Shown here: piece after piece, positions 45,910 through 55,024 of the stretch
How positions within the stretch are numbered: the first letter of the stretch is position 1
How the letters are laid out: the number at the start of each line of letters is the position of its first letter
Source: Acidobacteriota bacterium
Lineage (GTDB): Bacteria > Acidobacteriota > Terriglobia > UBA7540
Assembly: GCA_004298155.1 (NCBI GenBank)
Contig: SCRD01000028.1
Location: 186,001 to 250,000, forward strand
DNA length: 64,000 nt
Direction of reading: 5' to 3'
Program-made: the position numbers and the translations under genes
The notes under the pieces: generated by a model
Database searches by the model: none
The model's input: the letters and a program-made list of their open reading frames with translations, nothing else
What the model was told of the DNA's origin: nothing

Positions 45910-47196
45910 TTATTCTGTGGCGGAAGTAATCTTCACGTCATCGAGCCAGACTCTTCCCGTAATGGCAGTGTCATCGTCGGCTTTGCTCGGTGCGCGGACT
46001 AGAAGGATGAGGATGAGTTGGGTTTGGGGGCCGGTCTTGAACTTCATGTTCAGCGGATTCCACCCGCGGCTTGTTCCTATCATTCCGGGAGTGAACTTGT
46101 CGAGTGCACGAGGGTCGTAGGCATCGACAACCTCTAGGCGCGGCCCACTGTCGCTTGTGATGTCCTGTGTTTTCATAAAGGCATCCAGTTCGTAGGCCTG
46201 ATTGGCCGACACCCTTACAAACTGGAAAACCTGATGATAGTCCAGGTTTTGTTTGCCGGTGAATTGCACGGAAAGGGAGTGTCCGGGCGAATGAAAGATC
46301 GCCGTGTCAGGCGCGGCGTAGACTCCCGGAACATCCTGAATTCTCCAGCCGAAGCCCATGTTCAGCAGAGGATCTTCAAAATTTCCGTTGGCGATCAGGT
46401 TCTGGTTGGGCCCGTCCGGCGAAGTCTGGACCAGTCCCTTCCCCTGAAGGGTGGTCCATACCTGGTAGGCTGCGTCCACCCGGCCGGTTTTGATCAGCAT
46501 GTCGATATAACCCGATGCCTCTTGCGGTTTAAAGGTTTCAGGGGTCGCCGCAATTCGCTTCCACACTCCCTCGGCCTCGGGGAAATGTCGCTCGGCGACC
46601 AGATAGTTCAGGTAACTGAATTCCGCCGGTAGTTCATTTGGGATGAGTTCATGGAGTATCTGTTCCGCGTCGCCGGAAGCCTTCCAGGCAACGTTGAAGA
46701 CGGCATGGTCATACTGGCGTGACCCCGCCAGGACCACTTTCAAATGCTGGAATGCCTCCTGCGTATTCCCCTGAAGCAGGAAATAGTTTCCAATGGTCCA
46801 CTGGAATTGGGGCAGGTTGGGTGCCAGCGCGGATGCGCGCCACAGATCCTCTTCGGCGCTGGAGACGTCTCCCTGGAACTCGCGTGCTGCCGCCAGGTTG
46901 ATCCATGCGTTTGGGTCGTAAGGGTTCGCCTTGACGGCCTCCTGGAACTGTTGAATGGCTTCGGCTGGCTTTGGGTTGTCGACGCTGTACTGATATAAAC
47001 GGCCCAGTTGAACGTGGTAAGTGGAGTCCCACGGGTTCAGCCGGGTAGCTCGCTGTAGGCTTTCGATGGTCAGGATGTGACCGGCGCGGTATGCAAAGTA
47101 AGTTTTAACAATCCATGTTGTAGCCAGCACAAATCCCGTGATCAGGGAAATCATCAGGATATTCTGTGCAGGCCGGCTCTCCACATGTATCCGCAT
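45910..47196 (-). CDS. Membrane-anchored TPR protein with C-terminal beta-sandwich
   Basis: About 428 residues. One membrane helix (MISLITGFVLATTWIV) is followed by TPR units (for example NPWDSTYHVQLGRLYQYS, NPYDPNAWINLAAAREF, APNLPQFQWTIGNYFL), and the last 160 residues look like a carbohydrate-binding beta-sandwich (NGNFEDPLLNMGFGWRI, GHSLSVQFTGKQNLDYHQVFQFV, GRVWLDDVKI). Such proteins are frequent in Acidobacterial exopolysaccharide loci. ATG 47196 follows GAGG at five bases; the open frame continues to 47295 without protein character. Convergent with the DipZ-like gene. Exact role unknown. Confidence 0.8.
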   Translation of the reverse strand: MRIHVESRPAQNILMISLITGFVLATTWIVKTYFAYRAGHILTIESLQRATRLNPWDSTYHVQLGRLYQYSVDNPKPAEAIQQFQEAVKANPYDPNAWINLAAAREFQGDVSSAEEDLWRASALAPNLPQFQWTIGNYFLLQGNTQEAFQHLKVVLAGSRQYDHAVFNVAWKASGDAEQILHELIPNELPAEFSYLNYLVAERHFPEAEGVWKRIAATPETFKPQEASGYIDMLIKTGRVDAAYQVWTTLQGKGLVQTSPDGPNQNLIANGNFEDPLLNMGFGWRIQDVPGVYAAPDTAIFHSPGHSLSVQFTGKQNLDYHQVFQFVRVSANQAYELDAFMKTQDITSDSGPRLEVVDAYDPRALDKFTPGMIGTSRGWNPLNMKFKTGPQTQLILILLVRAPSKADDDTAITGRVWLDDVKITSATE

Positions 47197-47314
47197 TCGA
47201 CCTCGTCTGGGTTGCCGTTGCCGCCCGATGGAAGATCCGTATCCCCTGCCTTTTCGGGTAGCACTGATGGATTTGCTCCATTGTTGCCACGTCATGGAAC
47301 AGGAGCAGTGCCGA

Positions 47315-47323
47315 AGTATATCA
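47315..47323 (-). promoter_or_regulatory. Extended -10 promoter candidate for the TPR gene
   Basis: On the minus strand TGATATACT forms an extended -10 element about 120 bases before the TPR start, with no good -35. The remaining gap (47197-47556) between it and the TonB receptor gene shows no gene. Confidence 0.35.
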
Positions 47324-47556
47324 AATTATGTCTGGAATTTAGGTGTGTGTGGGCGGGAGCGCGCGTGCTCCAAAGCATCCAGTTCGCTGGCAAGGAGTTT
47401 AACCTGGAGGTTGAAGGCGGCCTTATAAGACGCCACTTCCGCGACAAAACGCAGGGGCAGGCAGCCAGCCCACCCCTGCAATTCTGCTGAAACTTTTAAA
47501 TGAGATTCTTCGCGCTCCTGGTGTGCCCTTTTCGCGGCGCTCGAATCTCCTGGTGG

Positions 47557-50500
47557 TTAGAAATAAAAACGCAGTGAGAGCTGAATATTACGCTCGCTGC
47601 CCTTGGTTGTAACTTCGCCAAATGTGGAGCTCGTTGGATTGAAATTCACGCCGCCGCCGCTCGAACCACCCAGGTTGGGATGGTTCAGGAAGTTGAAGGC
47701 CTCGGCGCGGAATTGAAGCCCCATGCTCTCGTGTATCGGGAATGTTTTGAATAGCCCGAAGTTCCAATTGTTGAACCCAGGCTGGTAGATGATGTCGCGA
47801 ACAAGCTGCGTATTGAATGTTCCCTTGGGAGGTGCTGTAAAAATGGGCGTTCCGTCAGAATTTGTTGTGGCGAACCATTTACCGGAGCCGAAGTTCCCAA
47901 GAATCTTCGGATCACCATTCTTAACCCAGAACTGACCGTTCACGCCACAACCGAAGTTCGAGTCAAGACCCACGCCGGCGTAGTCGCTCGACCCGGCTAC
48001 GCTGCAAGGATTCCCACTCTGGAATTGCAGGAGGCTGGACACTTCCCATCCTCCGAGGGTCTGGCCGGCGAGGCCCTTTTCGTTGCTGAAAAACGGGAGC
48101 TTATACAAGAAGCTGGCAACCACGTTGTTACGAGCATCGAACTCGGACGGTCCCCACATGAAGCTGGTGTCATAAGTGTCCGGGACAACATCTCGGACAT
48201 TTGAGCCGCTATCCATACTCTTCGCGAGTGTATAGGCAAAGCTGAACAGGAACCCCTTGGTGAAGGGGTGGGTAAAGCCAATTTGCAGCGATTTGTACTG
48301 AGAAGTTGCCACGCCGTTGGATTGGCGAATGGATCCGAAGCCCTTGTAAGGCCGCAGTGCATTGGGGTTGACGCCAGGGTTAGCCAGGACTGTCGCCAGG
48401 GTAGGCTGGTTGATATCCGCCTGGCGTTGCAAATGCAGTCCATGGCTGCCAACGTAGGCCACGCTCAGGAGTGAATGCCAGGGGAGTTCACGTTCGACAG
48501 TGAAATTCCAGGCCCAGGCCTCCGGGCTCTTTGTGTCTCTTGCTGCTGTGGTCACCACCAGAGGCACAGGGTTAACTCCGGTGCCTCCAGGGTCGTCCAC
48601 GGACCCGAACGTAGTGCTGGCGTTTGGCTGGAAGGGGGGATTTCCGCCCAGGAAGATTGAGTCGCTATCCCCCAGGCGTGTAATGAAACGGCCTATGCCC
48701 GCGCGCAACACGGTTTTGTCCGTCAAACGATAGGCGATGCCGGCACGCGGCTGGAAAGCATTTTTCGGAACATAACCATAATAATCGGGTAGGCCGTGAA
48801 AGAGGCTATTGTACAGGCCCGAGGCCGCTTCAGGAACCCGCCCGTTCGCGGAAGAAGGGAAGCTACTGCCAGGGATGACCATGCCGTTGTAAAGCTGTGC
48901 GATGGTCGGTGAACCGGTGATCAGGCCTGTTTTGGGGTCGACCGTCACGGCATTTGCAGGATTGTAGAACGTTGGGTCAAAAACGATCATGTTTCCCCAA
49001 TCTGCGTGGTAGGGATAGATGAGAGAGTACCGGACGCCATAGTCGATATGCAGCTTGCTCGTGACTGACCATGCGTCCTGACCGAAGAATTCGTACATGT
49101 TGCCCCGGAAAATTGTGTAGGCGCGGTGTCCGATCTCCGAATAAGAGTCAAAGAGGCCGAGTGCTGCGTTGGCCGCCGCGGCGCCTGAAGATGCCGCCGT
49201 ATAGCCCGGACGCACGAACTTCCCACCGTTATCGCTAAAGAGAAACTGGCCGTTCTGCGTGTTCGTGCAGGTGTTGCAGGCCGAGACGTTAATTTCGTCA
49301 TTGTTGTTCTCGCCCTGCCATTCCCAAAGGCCTCCGAACTTGAAGGTGTGATTGCTCTTAACCCAGGAGAAGTTGTCCGACAAGTCCACGATGGGGCCTG
49401 CGGAGTGCGATGGATACGGTCCGCCGCTCAGTCCGGAAAACTGCGACATATTTATCGTGGAGATCCGGGTAGGGATCAGCTTCTCGGAGATTGGAAAGAT
49501 GTAGGGGAAGTTGAGGCCGACCGTTGTGCGGTCCAGGAAACCTGCCTGGTTCACAGGAATCAGCACTCGGTCGTGGCTGACGGTGAACAGCAGTTCGTTC
49601 ACCTTCGTGGGGCTGAGCACCCAGGTGTAATCGAGAGAGTTTGTAAAGTTCGGGCGGTCAAAGTACTTCGGTGTTTCACCGCTGCCGCCGTCGAGCGGCT
49701 GGTACTCCCAGAAGCTGTAATAGATGCCCCGGTAGCGGAGCCGCTGGTTTGGCGTCGCGTTCACATCCACAGAAATGGTTTTCTTCTGCTGGCGCTGTGG
49801 ATGGCTTGCGTAAGCAGTCCAGTTCCGGTTGCCGAGCGGGACCGCAAGATTCGGCGCGGGATACGATTTGAGGAGTCCAAGCCCGTTGGGGCTAATCGTT
49901 GACCCGCCCGGCGTGATGGGTCCTGTGGTAGACATCACGTTGCCCGGAATGTTTTGGCCAGTCTTTGGGTCCACCAGTTGTACGGAATGACCATAGAATA
50001 TATTTTGGGGATCCAGCAGTTCGCTGAAGTTGCCGTTTCGCATCAAGAGCGTCGGGACAGTCATGCTGGACGTGTCCGTATAGTAATTCCGAGTGAACTC
50101 CTGCCCCCAGTACCAGAACACTTTGTCCTTGTTGGTATTGAAATGTCCCGGGATGTAGAAAGGCCCGCCGATGTTGTATCCGAAGTCATTGTAGTGATCG
50201 GGGGCGGTAAAGGCAGTGGTCGGATTGGTATTGCGCTGCCATGTGTTGGCGTTCAAGTCGGTGTTCCGAACGTATTCGTAAGCGGCCCCGTGGAACTGAG
50301 GACCGCCGCTCTTGGTGACGATGCGAATCTGTCCGCCGGAAGTTCGCCCGTATTCGGCGGAGTAATTCGCGCCCAGAACCTGGACCTCCTCGGTGGAGTC
50401 CTCGTCGGCGGAACCCAGGCTGGTGCCGTTGGCGCGCGTGCGGGTAGCGGGTGCTCCATCATAGGTGATCAGGTTGTCCCAATTGCGTGAACCATTAAAG

Positions 50501-51042
50501 TGCGAGGGGCCCTGGCCAAAATTGAAATTCAAGCCCGATAGGTTGCCGCCCTGAGCTCCGGGCGCAAGTTGGGCCAGGTTGACCGGGTTGCGTCCGTTGA
50601 GTTCCAGGGAGTCAATCTGTTGCCGTGTAACCAGCTTTTGCACGGCTGCGGATTGGGTTTGTAGAGTTGCGACCTGTGCCGTGACTTCCACGGTCTGCGT
50701 CGTTGCGCCCACTTTCAATACGGCATCCAATGCCAAACGCCCGCTTGGGTCAAGCTTGTTATTATTTGAGACATACTTCTGGAAACCAACCGCCTCGATC
50801 GTCATTGTGTAGTAGCTGGGGGGGAGGTTGGGAATGGAGTAGAAGCCGCTTGCGTCAGTCGTGGCCTGGCGCCGGAGGCCGCTCTGGTTGTTCACCGTGA
50901 CCGCAGCCCTCGGAACTGTCGCTCCCGAGGGGTCCTTGATATACCCGGATATGCTTCCGAAATCCGACTGCGCCCAAAGGGTTCCGGATAGCATGAAACC
51001 AAGACACACCGCGATAATGGCTTTCCTTCGAACTTTGCGCAT
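47557..51042 (-). CDS. TonB-dependent receptor with carboxypeptidase-regulatory domain (Oar-like)
   Basis: A 1161-residue outer-membrane protein. A clear signal peptide (AIIAVCLGFMLSGTLWAQ) is followed by a carboxypeptidase-regulatory domain (about 27-120, GSISGYIKDPSGATVPRAAVTV), a plug domain (about 120-250, with NGRNPVNLAQLAPGAQ and GGQIRIVTKSGGPQFHGAAYEYVRNTDLNAN) and a large barrel ending in NIQLSLRFYF, whose terminal Phe is typical for outer-membrane insertion. This Oar-like branch is greatly expanded in Acidobacteria and is thought to take up large glycans or peptides with TonB energy. No substrate-specific enzyme or SusD partner is next to it, so the ligand is unknown. Confidence 0.93.
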   Translation of the reverse strand: MRKVRRKAIIAVCLGFMLSGTLWAQSDFGSISGYIKDPSGATVPRAAVTVNNQSGLRRQATTDASGFYSIPNLPPSYYTMTIEAVGFQKYVSNNNKLDPSGRLALDAVLKVGATTQTVEVTAQVATLQTQSAAVQKLVTRQQIDSLELNGRNPVNLAQLAPGAQGGNLSGLNFNFGQGPSHFNGSRNWDNLITYDGAPATRTRANGTSLGSADEDSTEEVQVLGANYSAEYGRTSGGQIRIVTKSGGPQFHGAAYEYVRNTDLNANTWQRNTNPTTAFTAPDHYNDFGYNIGGPFYIPGHFNTNKDKVFWYWGQEFTRNYYTDTSSMTVPTLLMRNGNFSELLDPQNIFYGHSVQLVDPKTGQNIPGNVMSTTGPITPGGSTISPNGLGLLKSYPAPNLAVPLGNRNWTAYASHPQRQQKKTISVDVNATPNQRLRYRGIYYSFWEYQPLDGGSGETPKYFDRPNFTNSLDYTWVLSPTKVNELLFTVSHDRVLIPVNQAGFLDRTTVGLNFPYIFPISEKLIPTRISTINMSQFSGLSGGPYPSHSAGPIVDLSDNFSWVKSNHTFKFGGLWEWQGENNNDEINVSACNTCTNTQNGQFLFSDNGGKFVRPGYTAASSGAAAANAALGLFDSYSEIGHRAYTIFRGNMYEFFGQDAWSVTSKLHIDYGVRYSLIYPYHADWGNMIVFDPTFYNPANAVTVDPKTGLITGSPTIAQLYNGMVIPGSSFPSSANGRVPEAASGLYNSLFHGLPDYYGYVPKNAFQPRAGIAYRLTDKTVLRAGIGRFITRLGDSDSIFLGGNPPFQPNASTTFGSVDDPGGTGVNPVPLVVTTAARDTKSPEAWAWNFTVERELPWHSLLSVAYVGSHGLHLQRQADINQPTLATVLANPGVNPNALRPYKGFGSIRQSNGVATSQYKSLQIGFTHPFTKGFLFSFAYTLAKSMDSGSNVRDVVPDTYDTSFMWGPSEFDARNNVVASFLYKLPFFSNEKGLAGQTLGGWEVSSLLQFQSGNPCSVAGSSDYAGVGLDSNFGCGVNGQFWVKNGDPKILGNFGSGKWFATTNSDGTPIFTAPPKGTFNTQLVRDIIYQPGFNNWNFGLFKTFPIHESMGLQFRAEAFNFLNHPNLGGSSGGGVNFNPTSSTFGEVTTKGSERNIQLSLRFYF

Positions 51043-51063
51043 GCTGCGCTCCTTTCATGAAAT

Positions 51064-51081
51064 CCTCAAGTTTCCTTGAGG
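51064..51081 (-). promoter_or_regulatory. Hairpin in the leader of the TonB receptor gene
   Basis: CCTCAAG TTTC CTTGAGG: seven perfect base pairs with a four-base loop, about 22 bases before the receptor ATG and next to its ribosome-binding region. It could modulate translation. Confidence 0.4.
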
Positions 51082-51229
51082 TGGAATGAAGAAACTTCAA
51101 AATGAGCTTCTCGACCACCGGATTGGCTTGTGAAATCCCAAACCGGAAGCTGTCCTGGCTACTGCCCCAGGACGGCGCCGGCTGTAGCCGGTCAAAGTTT
51201 TCTGAAGGCAAGCGAAAGGATAGAACGGA

Positions 51230-51251
51230 ATTGTTACCCGATTGTTACGCC
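51230..51251 (-). repeat. Two tandem 11-base repeats upstream of the TonB receptor
   Basis: ATTGTTACCCG and ATTGTTACGCC lie head to tail, one helical turn apart, in the leader between promoter and gene. They could be binding sites for a regulator; the repeat count is too low to be sure. Confidence 0.4.
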
Positions 51252-51486
51252 TGGAAGATTTTCAAATTAAGAAAATGAGGACAGACGTTGTCATCGATTG
51301 GCTAAGCCTCCCTTGTCCAAGGGGGGATAAACCTCTGGCGATTGGCTTGCCCTGCTTAAATCGAGTTTTGAGCATCCGCAAAATCTCTCGTTTGCTTTCG
51401 ACAACAATGGAATCGAAAGGCCCAAGCAACTCGACGCAACGATCAACGCCATGACGGCAGGAATTGACCACCAATTGATAAACTAC

Positions 51487-51515
51487 TGTATATGGCAACT
51501 TTATCATCATGTCAA
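51487..51515 (-). promoter_or_regulatory. Strong sigma-70 promoter reading toward the TonB receptor
   Basis: On the minus strand TTGACA (51515-51510) and TATACA (51492-51487) are separated by exactly 17 bases. Transcription would begin near 51480, giving a leader of about 440 bases before the receptor gene. Confidence 0.55.
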
Positions 51516-51769
51516 GCCCTTTAAGAGGATTCCCGGAGGCATTTTGCGCCTCTATAAGTTATCTTTCGAAAAACGCGATAGTTAAGGTCGATTGACACCT
51601 CAAACAGCGCCGGATATGCTGATAGAAGTTCTTCGTTTGGGCGCCGATCCAGCACAGCCTTCCGAAGAAGAAGAAATCGAACACGGCGAGAGTGGGCCGG
51701 AGTTTGAATGACTCTTGTGCGGTGGGGTACTGCTGACAGCGTGTCGGGGGCCTCTGACAAGGTTTTGAA

Positions 51770-52855
51770 ATGCATTTTCTTGCCAGGCTGGAAGAAATCG
51801 AAAAGCGCTACGAGGAGCTGACGGTAGCGTTGAGCGACCCGCGAGTGCTGGGGGACCCGTCTGTCTATCAAAAGGCCGCCAAAGGCCACGCCGAACTCCA
51901 GGAACTCGTCGATCGTTTTCGGGAGTGGAAGGAAGTTCAGAAATCGCTAGTGGGCACCAGGTCTCTGCTGGAAGATTCATCCTCTGATTCAGAAATGCGT
52001 GCGCTTGCGCAGGAAGAGATGGCGGAACTCGAGAAGCGGCAGGAAGCGGTTGAAGGCCAGTTAAAGGTCTTGCTGCTGCCGAAGGACCCAAATGACGAAA
52101 AGAATATCGTACTCGAGATCCGCGCGGGGACGGGAGGCGATGAAGCCACGCTCTTTGCGCAGGAGATCTTCCGCATGTACGGACGTTATGCGGAGGAACA
52201 GAACTGGAAAGTTGATGTGCTATCTTCCTCCCTCTCAAGCGTTGGCGGCCTGAAAGAAGTGATCGCCGTGATCGAAGGCAAGAACGTTTACAGCCGTCTG
52301 AAATACGAAAGCGGCGTCCACCGCGTGCAGCGCGTTCCTGCTACTGAACAGCAGGGCCGGATTCACACCTCCGCGATAACGGTTGCCGTGCTTCCCGAGG
52401 CTGACGAAGTCGACGTGCAGATTGATCCCAAGGAGATCCGCATTGACACGTTCTGTTCTTCAGGGCCTGGCGGCCAGTCGGTAAACACAACTTATTCCGC
52501 CGTCCGCATCACGCACCTGCCTACTGGGATGGTCGTCTCGTGCCAGGATGAGAAATCGCAGATCAAGAACCGGGCCAAGGCCCTTCGCGTTTTGCGTTCG
52601 AGGCTTTATGAGCAGCGGCTCGAAGAGCAGCAGAAGCAGATTTCTGAAGAGCGCCGCACGATGGTAGGCACCGGCGACCGCAGCGAAAAGATCAGAACGT
52701 ATAACTTTCCGCAGAACCGTGTGACGGACCACCGCATTGGCCTCACGCTCCACCAGCTTGACCGCATCATCGACGGAAAGCTGGACGAAATCATCGACGC
52801 CTTGATCACCCACTTTCAGACCGAAAAGCTCAAGCAGGCGACGGTCGCTGCCTGA
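51770..52855 (+). CDS. prfA: Peptide chain release factor 1
   Basis: RF1 reads UAA and UAG. The 361-residue protein has the codon-recognition PAT in [15 protein letters not shown], the GGQ peptidyl-hydrolysis motif in [12 protein letters not shown], and [11 protein letters not shown]. Its length and the PAT motif separate it from RF2. prmC, which methylates the GGQ glutamine, follows 30 bases later, the usual pairing. Confidence 0.97.
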   Translation: MHFLARLEEIEKRYEELTVALSDPRVLGDPSVYQKAAKGHAELQELVDRFREWKEVQKSLVGTRSLLEDSSSDSEMRALAQEEMAELEKRQEAVEGQLKVLLLPKDPNDEKNIVLEIRAGTGGDEATLFAQEIFRMYGRYAEEQNWKVDVLSSSLSSVGGLKEVIAVIEGKNVYSRLKYESGVHRVQRVPATEQQGRIHTSAITVAVLPEADEVDVQIDPKEIRIDTFCSSGPGGQSVNTTYSAVRITHLPTGMVVSCQDEKSQIKNRAKALRVLRSRLYEQRLEEQQKQISEERRTMVGTGDRSEKIRTYNFPQNRVTDHRIGLTLHQLDRIIDGKLDEIIDALITHFQTEKLKQATVAA

Positions 52856-52885
52856 TGGCCGCTGGCCTGAGTTCTGGTTTCAGCA

Positions 52886-53758
52886 ATGCAACTTCGTGAG
52901 GCGCTCCAGGCGGGGCTGAAACGCCTCCTGGAACATGACGTACCTTCTTCGAGCCTGGCCGCGGAACTACTGCTGATGCACGTCCTCCAGCAGGACCGCT
53001 CTTTCCTTTACATGCACGCCGATCAGGACTTACGGCCTGAGCAGTTGGAGGGCTACATGAAATTGGTTGGCGAGCGCTGCACAGGAAAGCCCACGCAATA
53101 CGTTACGGGCCATCAGGAGTTCTGGGGCCAGGATTTTGAAGTGACTCCCGCGGTCTTGATTCCGCGGCCGGAAACCGAACATGTCATCGAAGCCGTGCTT
53201 GACCTGATAAGCCGGAAAGGTCTTTCTAAAGAAGGGCCTCTTCGCATTGTAGACGTAGGCACAGGCTCAGGATGCATCCCTATCGCTCTAGCCCGGGAAC
53301 TTCCTTTCGCCGAGCTGTACGCCACGGACATCTCAGCCGATGCGCTTGATGTCGCATCACGGAACGCCCGGCGTCTGGGAGCGGCAGGGCAGGTTAAATT
53401 CCTGGAAAGCGACTTGCTTTCCTGTCTGATTAAGCCCGAATTCCTAAGCACATTTGATTTTGTCGTCTCCAACCCACCCTATGTGGGACATGATGAACTT
53501 GCCGACGTGCAGCGCGAGGTGCGCGAATTTGAGCCGCGCCTGGCGTGGGGTGATCTGGCCCAGGGTGAGGAAATCTATGCCCGGCTGTTCCCGCAGGCGC
53601 ACCATCTTCTCAAGTTCGGCGGCTCGGTGGTGGTTGAGATTGGCTACAATAAGAAGGACGCGGTTCTGCGCCTGCTGGGCGAGGGCTGGCTGCAGCGGGA
53701 AGTGCGTCAAGACCTCGCCGGCATTCCACGCGTGGTCACTGCGCGCAAGACGGGCTGA
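52886..53758 (+). CDS. prmC: Release factor glutamine methyltransferase PrmC
   Basis: Methylates the GGQ glutamine of RF1 and RF2. The N-terminal helical domain is followed by IPRPETEHVIE, the SAM site VDVGTGSGCIPIAL and the catalytic VSNPPYVG (about 193-200). At 290 residues it is complete. Coupled to prfA upstream and only six bases from dinB downstream. Confidence 0.96.
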   Translation: MQLREALQAGLKRLLEHDVPSSSLAAELLLMHVLQQDRSFLYMHADQDLRPEQLEGYMKLVGERCTGKPTQYVTGHQEFWGQDFEVTPAVLIPRPETEHVIEAVLDLISRKGLSKEGPLRIVDVGTGSGCIPIALARELPFAELYATDISADALDVASRNARRLGAAGQVKFLESDLLSCLIKPEFLSTFDFVVSNPPYVGHDELADVQREVREFEPRLAWGDLAQGEEIYARLFPQAHHLLKFGGSVVVEIGYNKKDAVLRLLGEGWLQREVRQDLAGIPRVVTARKTG

Positions 53759-53764
53759 ATTGTT

Positions 53765-54934
53765 ATGCTTCGCCAGATCCTTCATGTTGACATGGACGCC
53801 TTCTTCGTGTCAGTGGAAGAACTTGCTGACCCATCACTCAGAGGCAAGGCGGTTGTTGTGGGCGCGGACCCGGACGGACGGGGAGTTGTGACAGCGGCCA
53901 GTTACGAGGCGCGCAAATTCGGTGTACATTCCGCCATGCCTATCGGAACGGCAAAAAAGCTTTGTCCCCACGCCATCTTCCTTCGTGGACATTACGCAAA
54001 ATATCGTGAGTATTCTCGAAGAATCTGCGAGGTTTTCCAGGAATTCACCCCCGTGATTGAAATGGTTTCAATCGATGAAGCGTATTTGGATCTGACCGGT
54101 TCCGAGCGCCTGCACGGAGGAATGCTGAGCGCTGCTGACCGGCTGATCCGGACGATCAAGAAGCGGACGGGGCTGGACTGCTCAGTGGGCGCGTCCACAT
54201 CTCACCTGGTGTCGAAGATCGCATCCGATCAGGCAAAGCCTCATGGGTTGCTCTACGTATTTCCTGGATGCGAGGCGGCCTTCCTTGCGCCATTGCCGGT
54301 TCGTCGTATGCCGGGCATTGGGAAAGTGACTGAACCAGAGCTCCTTGCGATGGGCATTGCAACCATCGGAGACCTCCAGATTTACGGGGCCGAGCGCCTG
54401 CAAAAGAGATTTGGGAAGTACGGCGACTGGCTCTACACCAAGTCGCTGGGGAAGGACATTGACGCTTATGCCTACCAAGAAGAGCCGAAATCGATCAGCC
54501 ACGAAACCACTTTCTCCGTAGACACGGTGGACGGCGGGGAACTGGAGCGGACGCTTTCTTACCTTTCTCAGCTTGTTGCAAGGCGCCTGCGGGAACACCA
54601 GCTTTTTGCGCGCACGGTCGGCTTGAAGCTCCGCAACCATCGATTCAAAACGATCACGCGTGACACAACACTGGATGAGCCGACCCATCTGGATTCGGTG
54701 ATTTTTAACCATGTCCTGCGGATGTTCAATGCGGCGTGGGACGGGCGGGAAAGCATTCGGCTGGTGGGCGTGCGTGCGGCAAAACTGGACAGCTCAACCT
54801 TCCAACGTGGTCTGTTCGATTCTGCAAAGCGCGAAAAGCTCGACCGTGCCTTTCACGCGGCAGACCAGGTCCGGGGGCGCTATGGGTTCGATGCGGTTCA
54901 ACTGGCGCGTTCTATTGATCCGGATAAGAAGTAG
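53765..54934 (+). CDS. dinB: DNA polymerase IV (DinB)
   Basis: Y-family translesion polymerase. The 389 residues include the catalytic HVDMDAFFVSVE (Asp 9), YEARKFGVHSAMP, SIDEAYLDLTGS with the second acidic pair, the thumb HhH segment MPGIGKVT and a little-finger domain (SISHETTF). There is no C-terminal beta-clamp peptide that I can name with confidence. It is in a run with prfA and prmC, so it appears constitutively placed rather than under an obvious SOS operator; I saw no LexA box. Confidence 0.95.
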   Translation: MLRQILHVDMDAFFVSVEELADPSLRGKAVVVGADPDGRGVVTAASYEARKFGVHSAMPIGTAKKLCPHAIFLRGHYAKYREYSRRICEVFQEFTPVIEMVSIDEAYLDLTGSERLHGGMLSAADRLIRTIKKRTGLDCSVGASTSHLVSKIASDQAKPHGLLYVFPGCEAAFLAPLPVRRMPGIGKVTEPELLAMGIATIGDLQIYGAERLQKRFGKYGDWLYTKSLGKDIDAYAYQEEPKSISHETTFSVDTVDGGELERTLSYLSQLVARRLREHQLFARTVGLKLRNHRFKTITRDTTLDEPTHLDSVIFNHVLRMFNAAWDGRESIRLVGVRAAKLDSSTFQRGLFDSAKREKLDRAFHAADQVRGRYGFDAVQLARSIDPDKK

Positions 54935-55024
54935 AGCATGTTACTTTAGGCGGAAGGGAAGGCCGGGCTACGGATGGTGAGGAAAGGACCGGCGAGAGGG
55001 ACTGCAGGTCCTTATAGAGCATTC

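Larger units (their letters stand above)
51043..51769 (+). other. Intergenic region upstream of the TonB receptor and prfA
   Basis: About 730 bases. It contains, for the minus-strand receptor gene, a strong promoter (51487-51515), a long leader, an 11-base tandem repeat and a hairpin (listed separately). A further imperfect stem, CCTCCCTTG with CAAGGGGGG (about 51306-51326), lies in the leader and has no T-run. A short plus-strand frame (51592 TTG to 51711) precedes prfA but is not supported. No RNA gene recognised. Confidence 0.45.

Noticed and set aside
51262-51510. 82-codon minus-strand frame upstream of the TonB receptor
   Set aside because: It begins inside the -35 box of the promoter that would transcribe it, so its own start would not be on that transcript; no family resemblance.
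51592-51711. 39-codon plus-strand frame just before prfA (TTG start, Glu-rich end)
   Set aside because: An AAGG precedes the TTG, but the frame is short, has no recognisable family and no clear need; not enough to call.
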